Part shown: piece after piece, positions 1 through 7,655 of the stretch
How positions within the stretch are numbered: the first letter of the stretch is position 1
Layout: each line of letters starts with the position of its first letter
Source: CAIOHW01 sp046317855
GTDB lineage: Bacteria > Bdellovibrionota > UBA1018
Assembly (NCBI GenBank): GCA_046317855.1
Contig: JBKCVM010000071.1
Coordinates: forward strand, 1 to 16,962
Length of the DNA stretch: 16,962 bases
Direction: 5' to 3'
Translations under genes and position numbers: made by a program
Notes under the pieces: generated by a model
Databases searched by the model: none
Told to the model about the DNA's origin: nothing
The model's input: the letters and a program-made list of their open reading frames with translations, nothing else

Positions 1-540
1 GAAATTGTAGACCTCTCTCTTGCCAGCGGGCCGCAGCCCGCGGGCGCCGAGTGGTCGGCTCTAGTGAACGTGAACGGGCTCGGCCAACAGCTCATTGCCA
101 TGAACCCTTCTGGCAAGTTGCGCTGGCAGCAAACTCTCGAGGCCCCCCACCAGCAGATCGAGATTTCTGAAGACGGCTCCCTCACTGCCATCTACGGAAA
201 CGGACCCAAAGGCCAGCTTGTTTCTTTGTTGGGCACCCCTGCCTTTGGAGAAGGCAGACTCACTTTGCTCTGGTCGTATCGGGCTCCTCGCTATGCGGAC
301 TACAACCAGCGCATTGATTTTTCAGGAGAGGACATTGTCCTAGGCTTTGAAGAAGTCACAGAACGCACCCGGCACAGCCACGTTGTTGCGCTTCAGCGCT
401 CAGGTCAGCTCAACTGGGACATTCCAATCCAGAGTGAGGAAGGCGCGTATCTTTACGCTCGGGGAATGACCTCAAAATCTGGACTCCTGGTCCTGGGCAC
501 AGACGACGGTAGGCTTACGGCTTACGAGGTCCAGCGCTAG
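1..540 (+). CDS. Beta-propeller (PQQ-like repeat) protein, C-terminal part
   Basis: The reading frame is open from the first base, so the gene starts upstream of the window; the GTG at 64 is only an internal codon. About 179 residues are visible. They contain repeated blade-like units in which a small residue and Gly precede a hydrophobic-Trp pair, such as SGKLRW and SGQLNW, and the protein ends with a DGRLTAYEV strand. This pattern is typical of PQQ-like or WD40-like beta-propellers, for example outer-membrane assembly factor BamB relatives or quinoprotein-like repeat proteins. The signal peptide and first blades, if any, lie outside the window, so cell location and partner cannot be judged. 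It ends 87 bases before the ABC gene and is probably a separate unit. Family assignment is moderate; function is unknown. Confidence 0.6.
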   Translation, partial: EIVDLSLASGPQPAGAEWSALVNVNGLGQQLIAMNPSGKLRWQQTLEAPHQQIEISEDGSLTAIYGNGPKGQLVSLLGTPAFGEGRLTLLWSYRAPRYADYNQRIDFSGEDIVLGFEEVTERTRHSHVVALQRSGQLNWDIPIQSEEGAYLYARGMTSKSGLLVLGTDDGRLTAYEVQR

Positions 541-544
541 CATT

Positions 545-589
545 CGAGTGGGACTCTGGTCCTCACGGCTCGGGCTTGACATTTTTTTT
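545..589 (+). terminator. Weak candidate terminator after the propeller gene
   Basis: A bulged hairpin can be drawn at 545-572. GTG-GGAC (548-554) pairs with GTCC-CAC (559-566, T563 bulged) around a TCTG loop, and CGA/TCG extends the base after a second bulge. Eight T residues follow at 582-589. The T run starts about ten bases after the stem, further than in a classical intrinsic terminator, so the call is tentative. Its place right after a stop codon and before a new operon supports it. Confidence 0.28.
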
Positions 590-603
590 GCCATTCACAT
601 TAT
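576..603 (+). promoter_or_regulatory. Candidate sigma70-type promoter for the ABC operon
   Basis: A perfect TTGACA lies at 576-581. The best -10 match is CATTAT at 598-603, four of six consensus bases, with a 16-base spacer that contains eight T residues. It lies 24 bases upstream of the ATG at 628 and is the only strong -35 match in the gap. It shares the T run with the hairpin candidate just upstream. The short leader leaves room for the ribosome site GGAG at 614-617. Confidence 0.4.
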
Positions 604-627
604 CTGGGTCATCGGAGATCTGAGGCC

Positions 628-1566
628 ATGATCCATGTCCAACATCTAACCAAGCGCTATGCAGGCCGGACAGCGATTGTCGACCTGAACTTTGAAATTA
701 AAAAGGGGGAGGTCGTCGGTTTTCTGGGCCCAAACGGCGCCGGAAAAAGTACGACCATGAAGATTCTGACTGGCTATATGCCCGCCAGCGAAGGCACCGC
801 ATCGATTGCCGGCTTTGACGTCTTTGAATCTCCCACTGAAGTGAAGCGACGTGTAGGCTATCTTCCTGAAACTCCGCCCGTCTACCGCGAAATGATTGTG
901 GCCGATTACCTGGAGTTTGCAGCCAGGCTTCACGGAGTCCCCTCATCAGAGGTGACGCAAGCGGTGAACAGAGCCCTCGAGCAGACTCATCTGGGTGATG
1001 TCCGTAAGAGAATTATCGGAAACCTATCTAAGGGATTTCGTCAACGGGTCGGGCTTGCGCAAGCCCTCGTGCACAACCCCGACGTGCTGATTCTTGACGA
1101 ACCCACGGTTGGACTGGACCCCAAGCAAATCATTGAGATCCGAAACCTCATTCGCTCGCTCGCGGCCGATCGCACGGTCATCTTGAGCACTCACATCCTT
1201 CCGGAGGTTCAGGCCACCTGTGACCGAGTGATTGTCATCAATCAGGGAAAAATCGTTGCCCAAGATAAACTCGAACAGCTTTCGGCTCGCCTCACTCAAG
1301 GCAAAGTCTATAGCCTAATGGCCCGTCATCGGAGCGCTGGAGCCCTAGAAGCGCTCCGCTCCCTGCCTGGAGTAAAGTCAGTTGCCCTCTCTCCCGAGGC
1401 TCAAGATCGAGTGACCATCGAAATCCGGCCTGAAGCGTCTGACATCCGGGACCAAATCATTGAGACAGCAGTGAAGCAGCAGATGGGTGTGCTGGAGTTT
1501 TTTGCAGAAAAGCTCAGCTTAGAAGAGGTCTTTTTACAGCTGACGACGACGGAGGACACCGCATGA
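628..1566 (+). CDS. gldA: ABC transporter ATP-binding protein, GldA-like
   Basis: This 312-residue protein is the ATPase of an ABC-2 type exporter-like complex and acts on the cytoplasmic face of the inner membrane. All nucleotide-binding motifs are present: Walker A GPNGAGKST (residues 34-42), a Q-loop region GYLPE (77-81) in which Pro-Glu replaces the usual Gln, as in the GldA/CcmA branch, signature LSKGF (133-137), Walker B VLILDE (153-158), D-loop and H-loop His189. A C-terminal extension of about 90 residues follows, as is usual for GldA. The ATG at 628 has GGAG ten bases upstream. The stop overlaps the next start as ATGA, so the permease is translationally coupled. In Bacteroidetes GldA is needed for gliding; outside that group the same module occurs without known motility, so the symbol records family, not function. 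Confidence 0.82.
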   Translation: MIHVQHLTKRYAGRTAIVDLNFEIKKGEVVGFLGPNGAGKSTTMKILTGYMPASEGTASIAGFDVFESPTEVKRRVGYLPETPPVYREMIVADYLEFAARLHGVPSSEVTQAVNRALEQTHLGDVRKRIIGNLSKGFRQRVGLAQALVHNPDVLILDEPTVGLDPKQIIEIRNLIRSLAADRTVILSTHILPEVQATCDRVIVINQGKIVAQDKLEQLSARLTQGKVYSLMARHRSAGALEALRSLPGVKSVALSPEAQDRVTIEIRPEASDIRDQIIETAVKQQMGVLEFFAEKLSLEEVFLQLTTTEDTA

Positions 1567-2327
1567 GAAATATCTGGACGATCGCAAAGCGTGATTTTTT
1601 GGCGTACTTTACGTCCCCGGTTGCCTACATTGTGCTGACGCTACTGTTTGGGATGTCTAGTTTCATGTTTTATCAGATCCTCAAGAGCTTCATGATTCAA
1701 TCGGCAGCGTTTCAATCCGCGCAGATGGGACAACTCCCTTCTCTGACAGATGCAGTAGCAAACCCCACGCTCGGCTCGATCAACACCGTCCTCCTTTTTG
1801 TCTTTCCGTTGATCACGATGCGCTTGGTGGCCGAAGAACGTAAAAACGAAACACTTCCCCTGATTCTGACTTCACCGATCACCCTTCTTGAGTTCATTTT
1901 AGGAAAATTTCTTTCGTCTCTGATGTTCCTTGCGATCCTGCTCGGAGTTTCACTGGTCTATCCTGCCATTCTCTTTGCTTATGGAAATCCAGAGCTAGGT
2001 CCTATCTTGGGAGCATACTTAGGCACGCTGCTCATGGTGGGTTGCTACCTCTCTATCGGGTTGCTGTTCTCGGCCATGACCGACAATCAGTTGGTAGCGG
2101 CGGCTCTTACGTTTGGGGCAAGCCTGATGTTCTGGATCATCAGCTGGGCAGCTCAATCTGCGGGCTCCACGCTCGGCGACGTGCTGAACTATCTTTCGTT
2201 GATCAATCACTATCAGTCCTTTGCCCGGGGAACGATTGTGAGCTCAGATGTCCTTTATTTTCTTTCTTTCATCACGGTTGGCATCTTTTTGACCCATCGC
2301 GTGCTTGACTCTTATCGTTGGCGATAA
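1563..2327 (+). CDS. gldF: ABC-2 family permease, GldF-like
   Basis: This 254-residue integral inner-membrane protein has about six hydrophobic segments: near residues 17-40, 70-88, 108-135, 142-168, 175-195 and 226-245. The cytoplasmic sequence LVAEERKNETLPLILTSP, followed by a GKF motif, lies between the second and third segments. It is the hallmark of ABC-2 permeases of the GldF/NosY group. The start ATG at 1563 overlaps the ATPase stop by four bases and has GGAGG at 1551-1555, seven bases upstream. The next gene follows after 17 bases. The permease should pair with the ATPase upstream, and the GldG-like and DUF4340-like proteins probably form the periplasmic-side part. The transported substrate cannot be told from sequence. 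Confidence 0.8.
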   Translation: MRNIWTIAKRDFLAYFTSPVAYIVLTLLFGMSSFMFYQILKSFMIQSAAFQSAQMGQLPSLTDAVANPTLGSINTVLLFVFPLITMRLVAEERKNETLPLILTSPITLLEFILGKFLSSLMFLAILLGVSLVYPAILFAYGNPELGPILGAYLGTLLMVGCYLSIGLLFSAMTDNQLVAAALTFGASLMFWIISWAAQSAGSTLGDVLNYLSLINHYQSFARGTIVSSDVLYFLSFITVGIFLTHRVLDSYRWR

Positions 2328-2344
2328 TCTCTGGGAGGTGACCC

Positions 2345-3730
2345 ATGAAAAATCGTGCCTTGCTTTTTGGAAGCCGTTCAGCCCTCACTGCAGTCCTGGT
2401 CCTCTCGATTATTGGAGTGTTGAACTTTCTCGGAGCGCGAAATGAGATCCGGTTTGATCTCACCAAAAACAAACGTAACACCCTTTCGGAGCAAACCCAG
2501 AAACTCGTCGCTGGGCTCAAGACTCCCATTCGAGCCGTCCATTTTTCAAAACCCGCCGCAAGAGAGCAAGCTCGCGTGGTTTTGGACGGCTACCGATCCC
2601 TCAACCCCTCCAAGTTCACGGTGGAGTTCGTGGACCCAGACCGAGAGCCTTTGCGAGTACGGCAAGCTGGGATTACGCGAGCCGGGGTACTACAACTGGT
2701 TCGAGAAGACTCAGCAGGCGCCCGCGTGCGCGACATCAAAGTCGACGATTTAACAGAAGAGAAGATCACTCACTCGCTCTTGAAGCTACTCAACGATGCG
2801 ACCCGTGAATTGTGCTTGGTGACGGGCCATGGCGAGCACTCCTTTACTGACTCTAATGATGGCAACGGATTTGGAGAAATCCGCAAGGCTCTCCTGGCTC
2901 AAGCTTACGAAGTTCGGGAGATCAATTTACTGACCACTGAAAAGGTACCCGCATCCTGCTCCGCCATTGCAGTTTGGGGTCCGACTAAATCGTTCTTTAG
3001 TCAGGAAGTGACCCGCCTCTCAGACTACCTCAAAGCAGGGGGACGGGCCATCATCGGCCTCGATCTGACACTCCGTGACCCAGACCCCAGGATTGAGCTC
3101 AACCAACTCCTGGAGCCCTGGGGGATCGCCTATGGTCGCGGCTTCGTGATTGATCCCACCATTCGTGCTGAGGGCTTGGATCCCACTTTCTTGATCGCTA
3201 AGGATTTTTCAAAGACCCATCCCATCACCCGTACCTTCACGAGTCTGGTGATGCTGCCCTTTTCAAGGCCCATCACTCAGATCACCAAACCAGATTCAAA
3301 GCCAGACGCAAAATCAGACCTAAAAATCGAACCGCTCATCCTGACGTCGTCTCAGTCTTGGTCTGAGACTAACTTCAAAGACCTGGCTCGCGGAGTGGCA
3401 GGATTCAATCCAGACCAAGACGTCATGGGCGTGCAAAATCCGGCCATTGCCGTCGAAGGAACGAAGACCCGATTAGTGGCTTTTGGATCTGCCTCTTTTG
3501 CCAACAACGCTCTCTCATCCAAGCTGGCAAACTCTGACCTATTCTTGAACGCCGTGGCTTGGACTCTCGAGGATGAAACGAGCATTTCAATCCGCCCCAA
3601 AGAAAATGAACCGGGAAAATTTGAGATCACCGGCGCTCAAGGCCTGGTGATCCTCTTACTGGTAGCGGCACTTCCGCTTCTTTCAGCTGCAGGCGGATTG
3701 GCCTTCTGGGCTTATCGTCGCAAGCTCTAA
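2345..3730 (+). CDS. gldG: GldG-like membrane-anchored ABC auxiliary protein
   Basis: This 461-residue protein has one hydrophobic segment near the N-terminus (about residues 12-30, rich in Leu, Val and Ile) and another at the C-terminus (about 431-457), ending in a positively charged YRRKL tail. The large region between them is expected outside the cytoplasm. After the first membrane segment it shows the RFDLTKNKRNTLSEQT sequence typical of the GldG / ABC_transp_aux family, followed by a Rossmann-like region with GHGEHSF. A very strong ribosome site, GGGAGGTGA at 2333-2341, fixes the start at 2345. An imperfect 12-base triplication lies at residues 316-327. The order GldA-GldF-GldG followed by a DUF4340 gene is a recurrent arrangement in proteobacteria; function there is not settled. 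Confidence 0.78.
   Translation: MKNRALLFGSRSALTAVLVLSIIGVLNFLGARNEIRFDLTKNKRNTLSEQTQKLVAGLKTPIRAVHFSKPAAREQARVVLDGYRSLNPSKFTVEFVDPDREPLRVRQAGITRAGVLQLVREDSAGARVRDIKVDDLTEEKITHSLLKLLNDATRELCLVTGHGEHSFTDSNDGNGFGEIRKALLAQAYEVREINLLTTEKVPASCSAIAVWGPTKSFFSQEVTRLSDYLKAGGRAIIGLDLTLRDPDPRIELNQLLEPWGIAYGRGFVIDPTIRAEGLDPTFLIAKDFSKTHPITRTFTSLVMLPFSRPITQITKPDSKPDAKSDLKIEPLILTSSQSWSETNFKDLARGVAGFNPDQDVMGVQNPAIAVEGTKTRLVAFGSASFANNALSSKLANSDLFLNAVAWTLEDETSISIRPKENEPGKFEITGAQGLVILLLVAALPLLSAAGGLAFWAYRRKL
3290..3325 (+). repeat. Three imperfect 12-base tandem repeats inside the GldG-like gene
   Basis: Bases 3290-3301, 3302-3313 and 3314-3325 are three adjacent 12-mers: CCAGATTCAAAG, CCAGACGCAAAA and TCAGACCTAAAA. 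They are in frame and encode PDSK-PDAK-SDLK, residues 316-327. This looks like a short duplicated hydrophilic linker between two folded parts of the protein. The copies have diverged at several bases, so it is not a recent expansion. Confidence 0.55.
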
Positions 3731-3747
3731 TTCGGAGAGAATCCAAA

Positions 3748-5268
3748 ATGAAAAAGGCGCTTTCAGCATCCTCTCACCAGCAATGGAAGACTCCGCTGGT
3801 CCTGGCCGCTCTGCTCTTTGTTCTGAGTTCGCTGGCATTTTGGTTTGAGTTCAAACACAAACCACGGTCTGAACAAGCCAAAGAAAATGCCCAGAAAGCA
3901 GTAGACCTGTCTTCTTCTCTAATCGCGAGCATTCGTTTACACCAACCCAAGCTCCCCGACGTCGTGCTCCAGTGTCTGGATGGAGTACGCTCGACCGACC
4001 CCAACCTCTGCAAACCCGGGAGCCTGGGCCAATGGCAAATCATTGAGCCCAGCCGGTTTAAAGCAGACGACTCTAACGTCCAGTCCCTGCTTTCGAGCCT
4101 AAATGCGCTCATGCCTTCGGCAAGTATTGATCTCTCAGAAGAGCCAGCTGAACAGCGCCCCATGCTCCTCAAACAGTACGGTCTTGAGTTTTCACAGAGA
4201 GCCTCGGCGGCAACCATCACAATTACTGAATCATCGGGCAGGAGTCGTACCCTCTGGATCGGAGAAAAGCATCCTCTCGGAGAAAGCCGTTTCTTGATGG
4301 TCACCGACTCATCGCAGCCTGAGAGCGAGCCCAATAAAGTTCTAGTTGTTTCAGGAGAAGTTGCCAGTCTTGCGGCCCACTCAGTCACCCACTGGCGTGA
4401 AAAGCGCTTCGTTCCTGCGGTGGCGTCTCAAATCAAGCGCGTAATCCTGACTCAGGGGATTACTCGGATTGAGGCCTCCCGTGCAGCTCCAGAGGCTCAG
4501 TGGACCCTGAAGTCCCAACAGGGTCGCTCAGTGCGCCAAGCCCCGGGGGATACAGAAGCGATTGAAAGCTGGCTTTCTGGGATCGTTTTTTTGACAGCTG
4601 AAGATTTTGCTGCAGACCTCAAGACTCTGCCAGAGGCAAAGAAGCTGCTGGCTCGGTCTAAACCTGTTTTGAAGATCGAGCTCGATTCTGGACAGAACAA
4701 GCCCTTTGCCTTTGAGCTGAGAGAGATTTCTGGGGCAAAACACTCCCTCCTTGCCCTGGCCGATTCTCTTGACCCACTCTATTGGCTTGATCCGGGGGCA
4801 AGAAATCGCCTCTCTAAGAAATTCGAGGACCTCCAGCTTTCTAAATTATTGGCTTCACTGGATCGCTTCAACACTCGCTCGATTCGCCTCGAGTCAAAAG
4901 CTTTTAAGAAATCACCAATCCTGATCGAATCGGATGAGTCGGGCTCAAAATGGAAGCGAACGGACACCGGAAAAGACATTCGAGACGGATGGGCTCCTGA
5001 ACTCCTCGAAAAACTCTCAGGCAAGAGAATCAACCGGTTCCTGACCGCTTCAGCTCAGGACCTCAAAGAAGCCTCTGAAAAAGGGCTCGAGCTGACACTT
5101 TCAGGCCAGAAAGATGGAAAGCCACAGGAGACGCTCAAAAAGATCAGATTCTGGAGGGCTGGGAGCCGCCTCCTTGCGCAAGACCTCACCGCACCCGGTG
5201 ATCGCGTTCTAGAGTTGGACGCCACTCTGTCCACCAGCCTGCCTTGGGATGCAAAGATCCTGGAGTAG
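3748..5268 (+). CDS. DUF4340-type membrane-anchored protein
   Basis: This 506-residue protein has a single N-terminal hydrophobic segment (about residues 17-35) after a short basic start. The rest is hydrophilic, with repeated beta-rich units and strong Ser/Lys/Glu content. This is the layout of DUF4340 proteins, which are commonly the last gene of GldA-GldF-GldG operons. Supporting text includes LWIGEKHPLGESRFLMV at about residues 170-186 and the second, similar segment further on. The start at 3748 has GGAGA at 3734-3738, nine bases upstream. The gene lies 17 bases after the GldG-like gene, so it is very likely co-transcribed. The bulk of the protein should be periplasmic and probably works with GldG in the same complex. 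No catalytic motif is visible. The family call rests on layout and context, not on a profile search. Confidence 0.6.
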   Translation: MKKALSASSHQQWKTPLVLAALLFVLSSLAFWFEFKHKPRSEQAKENAQKAVDLSSSLIASIRLHQPKLPDVVLQCLDGVRSTDPNLCKPGSLGQWQIIEPSRFKADDSNVQSLLSSLNALMPSASIDLSEEPAEQRPMLLKQYGLEFSQRASAATITITESSGRSRTLWIGEKHPLGESRFLMVTDSSQPESEPNKVLVVSGEVASLAAHSVTHWREKRFVPAVASQIKRVILTQGITRIEASRAAPEAQWTLKSQQGRSVRQAPGDTEAIESWLSGIVFLTAEDFAADLKTLPEAKKLLARSKPVLKIELDSGQNKPFAFELREISGAKHSLLALADSLDPLYWLDPGARNRLSKKFEDLQLSKLLASLDRFNTRSIRLESKAFKKSPILIESDESGSKWKRTDTGKDIRDGWAPELLEKLSGKRINRFLTASAQDLKEASEKGLELTLSGQKDGKPQETLKKIRFWRAGSRLLAQDLTAPGDRVLELDATLSTSLPWDAKILE

Positions 5269-5415
5269 TTTCTTGAGGTGACCAGAAAGAATTCAATCAG
5301 CTTTAAAATCAAAGCTTTACGCACCGGTCCAAGGCAGCTCTTTTTTTTGGAAAGTTTCGTCTGACTTTTCACCCTGCCTGTTTGACCCGCTCACGACCGA
5401 TGATAGGGATGTTCT

Positions 5416-6030
5416 ATGTTCCATCGCGCGTTGCACGGGTTCATCGAAGTGGTGTGTGGGAGTATGTTCAGCGGAAAGACTGAAGAGTTGGTGCGGCGCT
5501 GCAAGCGAGCGCAGATTGGCCGCCAGAAGGTTCAGGTCTTCAAGCCGCGCATTGATGATCGTTACTCAAAGGATCACGTGCAGAGTCATGACTCCAATAG
5601 GCTCCCATCGATCCCAGTGGATCACTCACGCCAGATTTTAGAACTCGTCGACGACAACACCCGAGTTGTTGGAATTGACGAAGCCCAGTTTTTTGACGAG
5701 GGAATTATTGAAGTCGCAAACAAGCTTGCCTATCGCGGAATGCGCGTCATTTGCGCTGGGCTCGACATGGATTTTCGGGGCCAGCCCTTTGGACCGATGC
5801 CCAGACTCCTGGCTATCGCAGAAAGCGTGACCAAACTCTCTGCCATCTGTGTCGTCTGTGGCGCACAGGCCAGCCGAACCCAACGCACTTTTGGAAGCCT
5901 CGATTCTAATGCTACTGTCGCAGTGGGCGCTCGCGAAATGTATGAAGCTCGCTGCCGTTTTTGCCACGAACCTGAAACACACGGCCTACAACCAGGCCGC
6001 CCGGAGGTCATGACCCGTGTCCCGTCCTGA
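5416..6030 (+). CDS. tdk: Thymidine kinase (type II, Tdk)
   Basis: This 204-residue enzyme phosphorylates thymidine with ATP in pyrimidine salvage, in the cytoplasm. The P-loop GSMFSGKT covers residues 15-22. DEAQFF (88-93) holds the magnesium-binding Asp88 and catalytic Glu89. The lasso and zinc region has Cys145, Cys148, Cys180 and Cys183, with RTQR (154-157) and YEARCRFCH (176-184) as in bacterial TK1-type enzymes. Length matches the family. The ATG at 5416 has AGGGA at 5405-5409 upstream; another ATG at 5409 is out of frame. It opens the salvage-kinase-permease cluster and overlaps the next gene by 14 bases. The 147 bases upstream carry no convincing promoter; TTGACC at 5382 lacks a matching -10. 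Confidence 0.95.
   Translation: MFHRALHGFIEVVCGSMFSGKTEELVRRCKRAQIGRQKVQVFKPRIDDRYSKDHVQSHDSNRLPSIPVDHSRQILELVDDNTRVVGIDEAQFFDEGIIEVANKLAYRGMRVICAGLDMDFRGQPFGPMPRLLAIAESVTKLSAICVVCGAQASRTQRTFGSLDSNATVAVGAREMYEARCRFCHEPETHGLQPGRPEVMTRVPS
6003..6007 (+). promoter_or_regulatory. Ribosome binding site deciding the hpt GTG start
   Basis: GGAGG lies nine bases before GTG at 6017. It sits inside the end of the thymidine kinase gene. The ATG at 6010 is in the kinase frame, and an in-frame TGA at 6011-6013 blocks any earlier start, so GTG 6017 is the natural start. Confidence 0.7.
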
Positions 6031-6577
6031 AGACTTCAATGCAAGTAAACTTCCTAAAATTCTCATTCCAGACGTCCGCCTCAAGGCAAGGCTTGAGGAG
6101 CTCGCCCGTGAAATCCGTCAGGACTATGCCGGAAAAGAAGTCACCGCAGTCTGCGTCCTCAAAGGCAGCTTTATTTTCTTCACTGACTTGATTCGCCTGT
6201 TGGATCTGCCACTGACGACTGAGTTTCTTGGCGTCTCGAATTATGGAAGCCGCGGGGCGGCTACTGGATCAGGTTCGGGCGAGGTCAAACTCACTCTCGA
6301 CATCAATGAGCCCCTGGAGAATCGGCATGTCCTCGTCATAGAGGACGTCATTCACTCCGGTCTCACACTGAATTACATCATGAGCCTATTACGAGCCAGG
6401 AGACCCGCTTCAGTGAAGAGCTGCGCTCTCCTCGTCAAAGAAGAGCGCCTCAAGGTCAACCCTCCTGACTACTGGGGCTTCAAGATCGGAAAAGAATACG
6501 TTGTTGGCTACGGCATTGATCACGAGGGCAAGTATCGCGGACTTCCCTACATCGGATACATCGAACATGATCATTGA
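6017..6577 (+). CDS. hpt: Hypoxanthine phosphoribosyltransferase family protein with His at the catalytic Asp site
   Basis: Members of this family transfer a purine base to PRPP to make IMP or GMP in purine salvage. The 186-residue length is typical. Visible marks are LKGSFIF (residues 48-54, PPi loop), the flexible-loop region SNYGSRG (74-80), the PRPP motif VLVIEDVIHSGLT (105-117) and the C-terminal GYGID and YRGLPYIG segments that hold base-binding positions. In the usual motif the residue after the two acids and two aliphatics is Asp, proposed as the base that acts on N7 of the purine. Here codon 6353-6355 is CAC, His113. The Glu109-Asp110 pair is kept. The GTG start overlaps tdk by 14 bases and the gene overlaps the GHMP kinase gene by 11 bases. 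The fold is secure; activity and base preference are uncertain. Confidence 0.88.
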   Translation: MSRPEDFNASKLPKILIPDVRLKARLEELAREIRQDYAGKEVTAVCVLKGSFIFFTDLIRLLDLPLTTEFLGVSNYGSRGAATGSGSGEVKLTLDINEPLENRHVLVIEDVIHSGLTLNYIMSLLRARRPASVKSCALLVKEERLKVNPPDYWGFKIGKEYVVGYGIDHEGKYRGLPYIGYIEHDH

Positions 6578-7655
6578 TTCGAAGGCCCCGACCCGGATCG
6601 ACCTTGCCGGTGGAACTCTGGATCTCTGGCCCCTCTATCTCTTTTTTGAAGCCCCTCTGACAGTGAACCTTGGGATCGATCTCTGGGCATCAACCCACCT
6701 CGAAGCCGTTCAAAGCGGCTGGAGCGGCGCAGTACTCAAGACTGAGGACCAAAAGACTGAACTCAAGCTGTCATGGGAAGCGATCCTCTCCGATCAGCCG
6801 CTTGATGTCCCACCTCAACTCGAACTCCACGCTAAACTCCTTCGTTTTTTTGCAAAAAAGCGCACCTCTGCTCCTCAAGGAAACATCACTCTCTCCACTT
6901 CAGCCAAAAGTCCCGCCGGCGCAGGACTCGGCGGAAGCTCAACACTCTCGGTGTCTCTCGTGGGGGCACTCTCGAGTTGGGCCCGTGACGGCGAGCCACC
7001 CCAGCCCTCCACTGAGGGAGAGCGCTTCATCGAGATTGTGCGAGACATTGAAACGACCGTAATCAAAGTCCCCGCAGGCGTTCAGGATTACTACGGTGCT
7101 ATGTTTGGCGGCCTTCAGGCTCTCCATTGGGGCGCGGGAGCTCATCGTCGCGAGTCACTGCCCGAGGCCACCCTCAAGGAACTTGAGAAACGCTTGATGC
7201 TTTTTTACTCCGGACAATCGCGCAACTCCGGAATCAACAACTGGGCCCTCTACAAAGCATTCATCGATGGCGACCAAGCGACCCGTGAAAAGTTTGGAGC
7301 CATCCACCAAGCCACCCACGCACTCGAAAGCGCCCTTTTTAGCCAGGACTGGGAAGCCGTCGGCCAAGCCATAGCGTCCGAATGGCGTGCTCGCCGCACG
7401 CTTGCCCCCGGAATCACGACAGAAACCATGGACCGCGCTTTTGAGGCTGCCATGCTCGGTGGAGCTACGGCAGGAAAAGTCTGTGGTGCGGGCGGCGGCG
7501 GATGTTTCTTTGTTTACGTTCCTGAGGGCTCCGATCAGCCGTCCGGCGCAAAGAAGCGAGATCAGATTCGAGCTTCGATTGAATCGCTTGGAATCCGCGC
7601 CCTTCCCTTCAAGGCTGCATCCAAAGGGTTGGAGGTCCGAGTTACCCGTGCGTGA
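6567..7655 (+). CDS. GHMP-family sugar kinase, substrate unknown
   Basis: This 362-residue protein has the three GHMP motifs. They are KAPTRIDLAGGTLDL (residues 6-20), the ATP-binding SPAGAGLGGSST (115-126) and the C-terminal GKVCGAGGGGCFF (303-315). The family includes galactokinase, heptose-7-phosphate kinase, fucokinase and mevalonate kinase; the RIDLAGGT start and overall length best resemble the heptose/fucose-kinase side, but the substrate cannot be fixed. An upstream TTG-type start is possible in frame, yet it would place 22 unrelated residues before the conserved motif and lie deep inside hpt. ATG 6567 is preferred and has GGA at 6554-6556. The gene overlaps hpt by 11 bases and the next gene by 8 bases, indicating coupled translation. 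Confidence 0.8.
   Translation: MIIDSKAPTRIDLAGGTLDLWPLYLFFEAPLTVNLGIDLWASTHLEAVQSGWSGAVLKTEDQKTELKLSWEAILSDQPLDVPPQLELHAKLLRFFAKKRTSAPQGNITLSTSAKSPAGAGLGGSSTLSVSLVGALSSWARDGEPPQPSTEGERFIEIVRDIETTVIKVPAGVQDYYGAMFGGLQALHWGAGAHRRESLPEATLKELEKRLMLFYSGQSRNSGINNWALYKAFIDGDQATREKFGAIHQATHALESALFSQDWEAVGQAIASEWRARRTLAPGITTETMDRAFEAAMLGGATAGKVCGAGGGGCFFVYVPEGSDQPSGAKKRDQIRASIESLGIRALPFKAASKGLEVRVTRA
7631..7635 (+). promoter_or_regulatory. Ribosome binding site for the DUF429-like gene
   Basis: GGAGG lies twelve bases before GTG 7648, inside the end of the GHMP kinase gene. It supports the short form of the next protein over a start far upstream at 7387, which would run through the kinase gene. Confidence 0.5.

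Noticed and set aside
3349..3369. Perfect 7-bp inverted repeat GTCTCAG / CTGAGAC in the GldG-like gene
   Set aside because: It is inside a well-supported coding region, has no T run and is short enough to arise by chance.
3774..4388. Long open frame on the minus strand opposite the DUF4340-like gene
   Set aside because: It is antisense to a gene with a good ribosome site and operon position, has no recognisable domain and a shadow-type composition.
5269..5415. Possible terminator and promoter between the DUF4340-like gene and tdk
   Set aside because: The AGCTTT/AAAGCT inverted repeat (5299-5316) has only six AT-rich pairs and lies 24 bases from the eight-T run at 5341-5348. TTGACC at 5382 has no matching -10 at a normal distance.
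6501..6566. Longer N-terminus for the GHMP kinase from 6501
   Set aside because: The 22 added residues match no family pattern and lie within hpt; ATG 6567 places the conserved motif at the usual distance from the start.
7387..7647. Upstream extension of the DUF429-like reading frame
   Set aside because: It lies wholly inside the GHMP kinase gene, which has strong family motifs in its own frame there. GTG 7648 with GGAGG is a better start.
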